Below the pieces are notes generated by a model. It was not told where the DNA came from. It saw only the letters and a list, made by a program, of their open reading frames with translations, and did no database searches. A stretch of 6,297 bases of DNA from Rhodoferax sp. Lineage in GTDB: Bacteria; Pseudomonadota; Gammaproteobacteria; Burkholderiales; Burkholderiaceae_C. The DNA lies in assembly GCA_020048255.1 (NCBI GenBank), contig JAIFMR010000211.1:1-6297 (forward strand), given 5' to 3'. The translations under genes and the position numbers were made by a program. This document shows positions 5,488-6,297 of this stretch, in pieces. Every line of letters begins with the position of its first letter. Within the stretch, counting starts at the first letter, position 1.

Positions 5488-6180
5488 GTGAACAAAATTT
5501 ATCCCTCGGCGCACGCAGCGCTGCAAGACATTGTGCGAGATGGCCAGTTGCTGGCTGTGGGTGGTTTTGGCCTGTGCGGTATTCCGGAGGCGCTGATTGA
5601 CGCCCTGCGCGATACCGGCGCCAAAGACCTCACGGTGATTTCAAACAACGCTGGGGTGGACGGCTTTGGTCTGGGCAAGTTGCTCGAAACCCGCCAAATC
5701 AAAAAGATGATTTCCAGTTACGTGGGTGAAAACAAGGAGTTCGAGCGCCAGTACCTGGCGGGTGAACTGGAATTGGAGTTCACCCCCCAAGGCACGCTGG
5801 CTGAGAAGCTGCGCGCCGGCGGTGCCGGCATTCCGGCGTTTTATGTGCGCACCGGTGTCGGCACCTTGGTAGCCGAGGGCAAGGAAAACCGCGTTTTTGA
5901 CGGCCACCATTACATTTTGGAGCATGCTCTGGTACCCGAGGTGTCGCTGGTCAAGGCCTGGAAGGCGGACAAGAGCGGCAACTTGCTGTTCAGGCGCACC
6001 GCGCGCAACTTCAACCCGGCAGTGGCCATGGCCGGCAAGACCACGGTGGTGGAAGTCGAAGAAATTGTCGAGATCGGCACGTTCGACCCGGACAGCGTGC
6101 ACCTGCCGGGCATTTACGTGAACCGCATTGTGCTCAATGCGATGCCCGAGAAGCGCATTGAGAAGAAAACCGTTCGCTGA
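5488..6180 (+). CDS. scoA: 3-oxoacid CoA-transferase subunit A (succinyl-CoA:acetoacetate/3-ketoacid type)
   Basis: This is the alpha subunit of a two-subunit family I CoA-transferase, 230 residues from the GTG start, a normal length. It moves CoA from succinyl-CoA to a 3-oxoacid such as acetoacetate (or 3-oxoadipate in PcaIJ), making the acyl-CoA for thiolysis. Residues 18-33 match the subunit A signature: Asp18-Gly19, hydrophobic residues, GGFGLCGIP (25-33). Further family segments are SNNAG (52-56), YVGENKEFERQYLAGELELEF (79-98), GIPAFYVRTGVGT (114-126) and the distal NFNPAVAMAGKTT (174-186). The catalytic Glu lies on subunit B, which follows. The upstream TTG would add two residues but is badly spaced from AGGAG. 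ScoAB, PcaIJ and AtoDA are hard to separate by eye; without pca or ato genes nearby, and with close resemblance to ScoA as I recall it, I favour ScoA. Confidence 0.93.
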   Translation: MNKIYPSAHAALQDIVRDGQLLAVGGFGLCGIPEALIDALRDTGAKDLTVISNNAGVDGFGLGKLLETRQIKKMISSYVGENKEFERQYLAGELELEFTPQGTLAEKLRAGGAGIPAFYVRTGVGTLVAEGKENRVFDGHHYILEHALVPEVSLVKAWKADKSGNLLFRRTARNFNPAVAMAGKTTVVEVEEIVEIGTFDPDSVHLPGIYVNRIVLNAMPEKRIEKKTVR

Positions 6181-6254
6181 AATCTTGCGGGACAGACCGC
6201 AGTTTCGCGATGCGAACCAACTCTGTCCTCAATACATTAAATAGGAGTTTGATC
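6181..6254 (+). other. structured scoA-scoB intercistronic spacer
   Basis: These 74 bases separate two subunit genes that are often closely spaced. GGACAGA (6190-6196) pairs exactly with TCTGTCC (6222-6228), enclosing a small hairpin TTCGC (6204-6208) with GCGAA (6212-6216). An alternative hairpin TGCGG (6186-6190) with CCGCA (6197-6201) cannot coexist with the outer stem. An AT-rich stretch and AGGAG (6243-6247) then precede the scoB ATG by 7 bases. This may be an mRNA processing, stability or attenuation element; no T-run suggests full termination. Confidence 0.45.
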
Positions 6255-6297
6255 ATGGCTTGGACACACGACGAAATGGCGGCCATTGCGGCCAAGG
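6255..6297 (+). CDS. scoB: 3-oxoacid CoA-transferase subunit B, 5' end only (runs off the window)
   Basis: Only the first 14 codons are present: M-A-W-T-H-D-E-M-A-A-I-A-A-K. This agrees with the N-terminus of subunit B of succinyl-CoA:3-ketoacid CoA-transferases (homologues commonly begin M-x-W-T-x-D-E-M-A-x-R-A-A). The position directly after scoA, and AGGAG (6243-6247) 7 bases before the ATG, support the start. The catalytic Glu and the rest of the protein lie outside the window. The identification rests largely on context. Confidence 0.85.
   Translation, partial: MAWTHDEMAAIAAK

Noticed and set aside
5277..5600. 107-codon plus-strand frame running from the gap into scoA
   Set aside because: It overlaps scoA in another frame, lacks a ribosome site, and its product is not recognisable.
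5641..6102. 153-codon open frame on the minus strand opposite scoA
   Set aside because: It lies wholly within scoA, whose signature and length are complete, and its product resembles no family I know.
1..6297. CRISPR array, insertion sequence, phage or defence genes, tRNA or rRNA
   Set aside because: No regularly spaced direct repeats, transposase or integrase motifs, cloverleaf or rRNA segments were seen, and coding genes account for most of the window.

Overview
This window looks like ordinary chromosomal DNA of a betaproteobacterium, most likely Burkholderiales of the Comamonadaceae type (Rhodoferax, Polaromonas, Acidovorax relatives). I infer this from the high-GC codon usage, the style of the proteins (an ETF-ubiquinone oxidoreductase ending in a Gly-rich PNY tail, a ScoA beginning MNKIYPSA) and a short dispersed-repeat-like element of a kind I associate with that family. 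I could not run a search, so the genus is not established.

Layout, left to right. A small secreted NlpC/P60 lipoprotein (50-559, +) converges on a full-length ETF-ubiquinone oxidoreductase gene (576-2267, -). A 135-bp divergent promoter region separates that gene from a classical short-chain dehydrogenase (2403-3185, +). The dehydrogenase overlaps by 20 bp an EamA/DMT-type ten-helix transporter (3166-4110, +). After a 174-bp gap holding a perfect palindrome comes a hotdog-fold acyl-CoA thioesterase (4285-4704, +). It converges, across a short hairpin, on a small protein with an Ala/Lys/Pro-rich tail and a DUF2934-like end (4742-5161, -). A 326-bp non-coding gap precedes scoA (5488-6180, +), the alpha subunit of a 3-oxoacid CoA-transferase. 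The first 14 codons of scoB (from 6255) run off the right edge.

How the genes fit together. Four of the eight loci concern acyl-CoA or fatty/keto-acid metabolism. ETF-QO passes electrons from acyl-CoA dehydrogenases to ubiquinone. The thioesterase hydrolyses acyl-CoA. ScoAB moves CoA between succinate and acetoacetate-type acids. The FabG-like dehydrogenase may act on a hydroxyacyl or related alcohol substrate. This is a loose metabolic neighbourhood rather than a single operon: strands alternate and only SDR-DMT and scoA-scoB look co-transcribed.

I see no phage, insertion sequence, CRISPR array, RNA gene or defence system, and nothing that amounts to a new biological system. The most notable item is an AT-richer, double-hairpin segment inside the transporter gene (3838-3893). 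It looks like a dispersed intergenic repeat that has been captured in frame and now encodes part of a membrane helix. Smaller items are a structured scoA-scoB intercistronic spacer, a 26-bp palindrome upstream of the thioesterase, and several inverted repeats in promoter regions.
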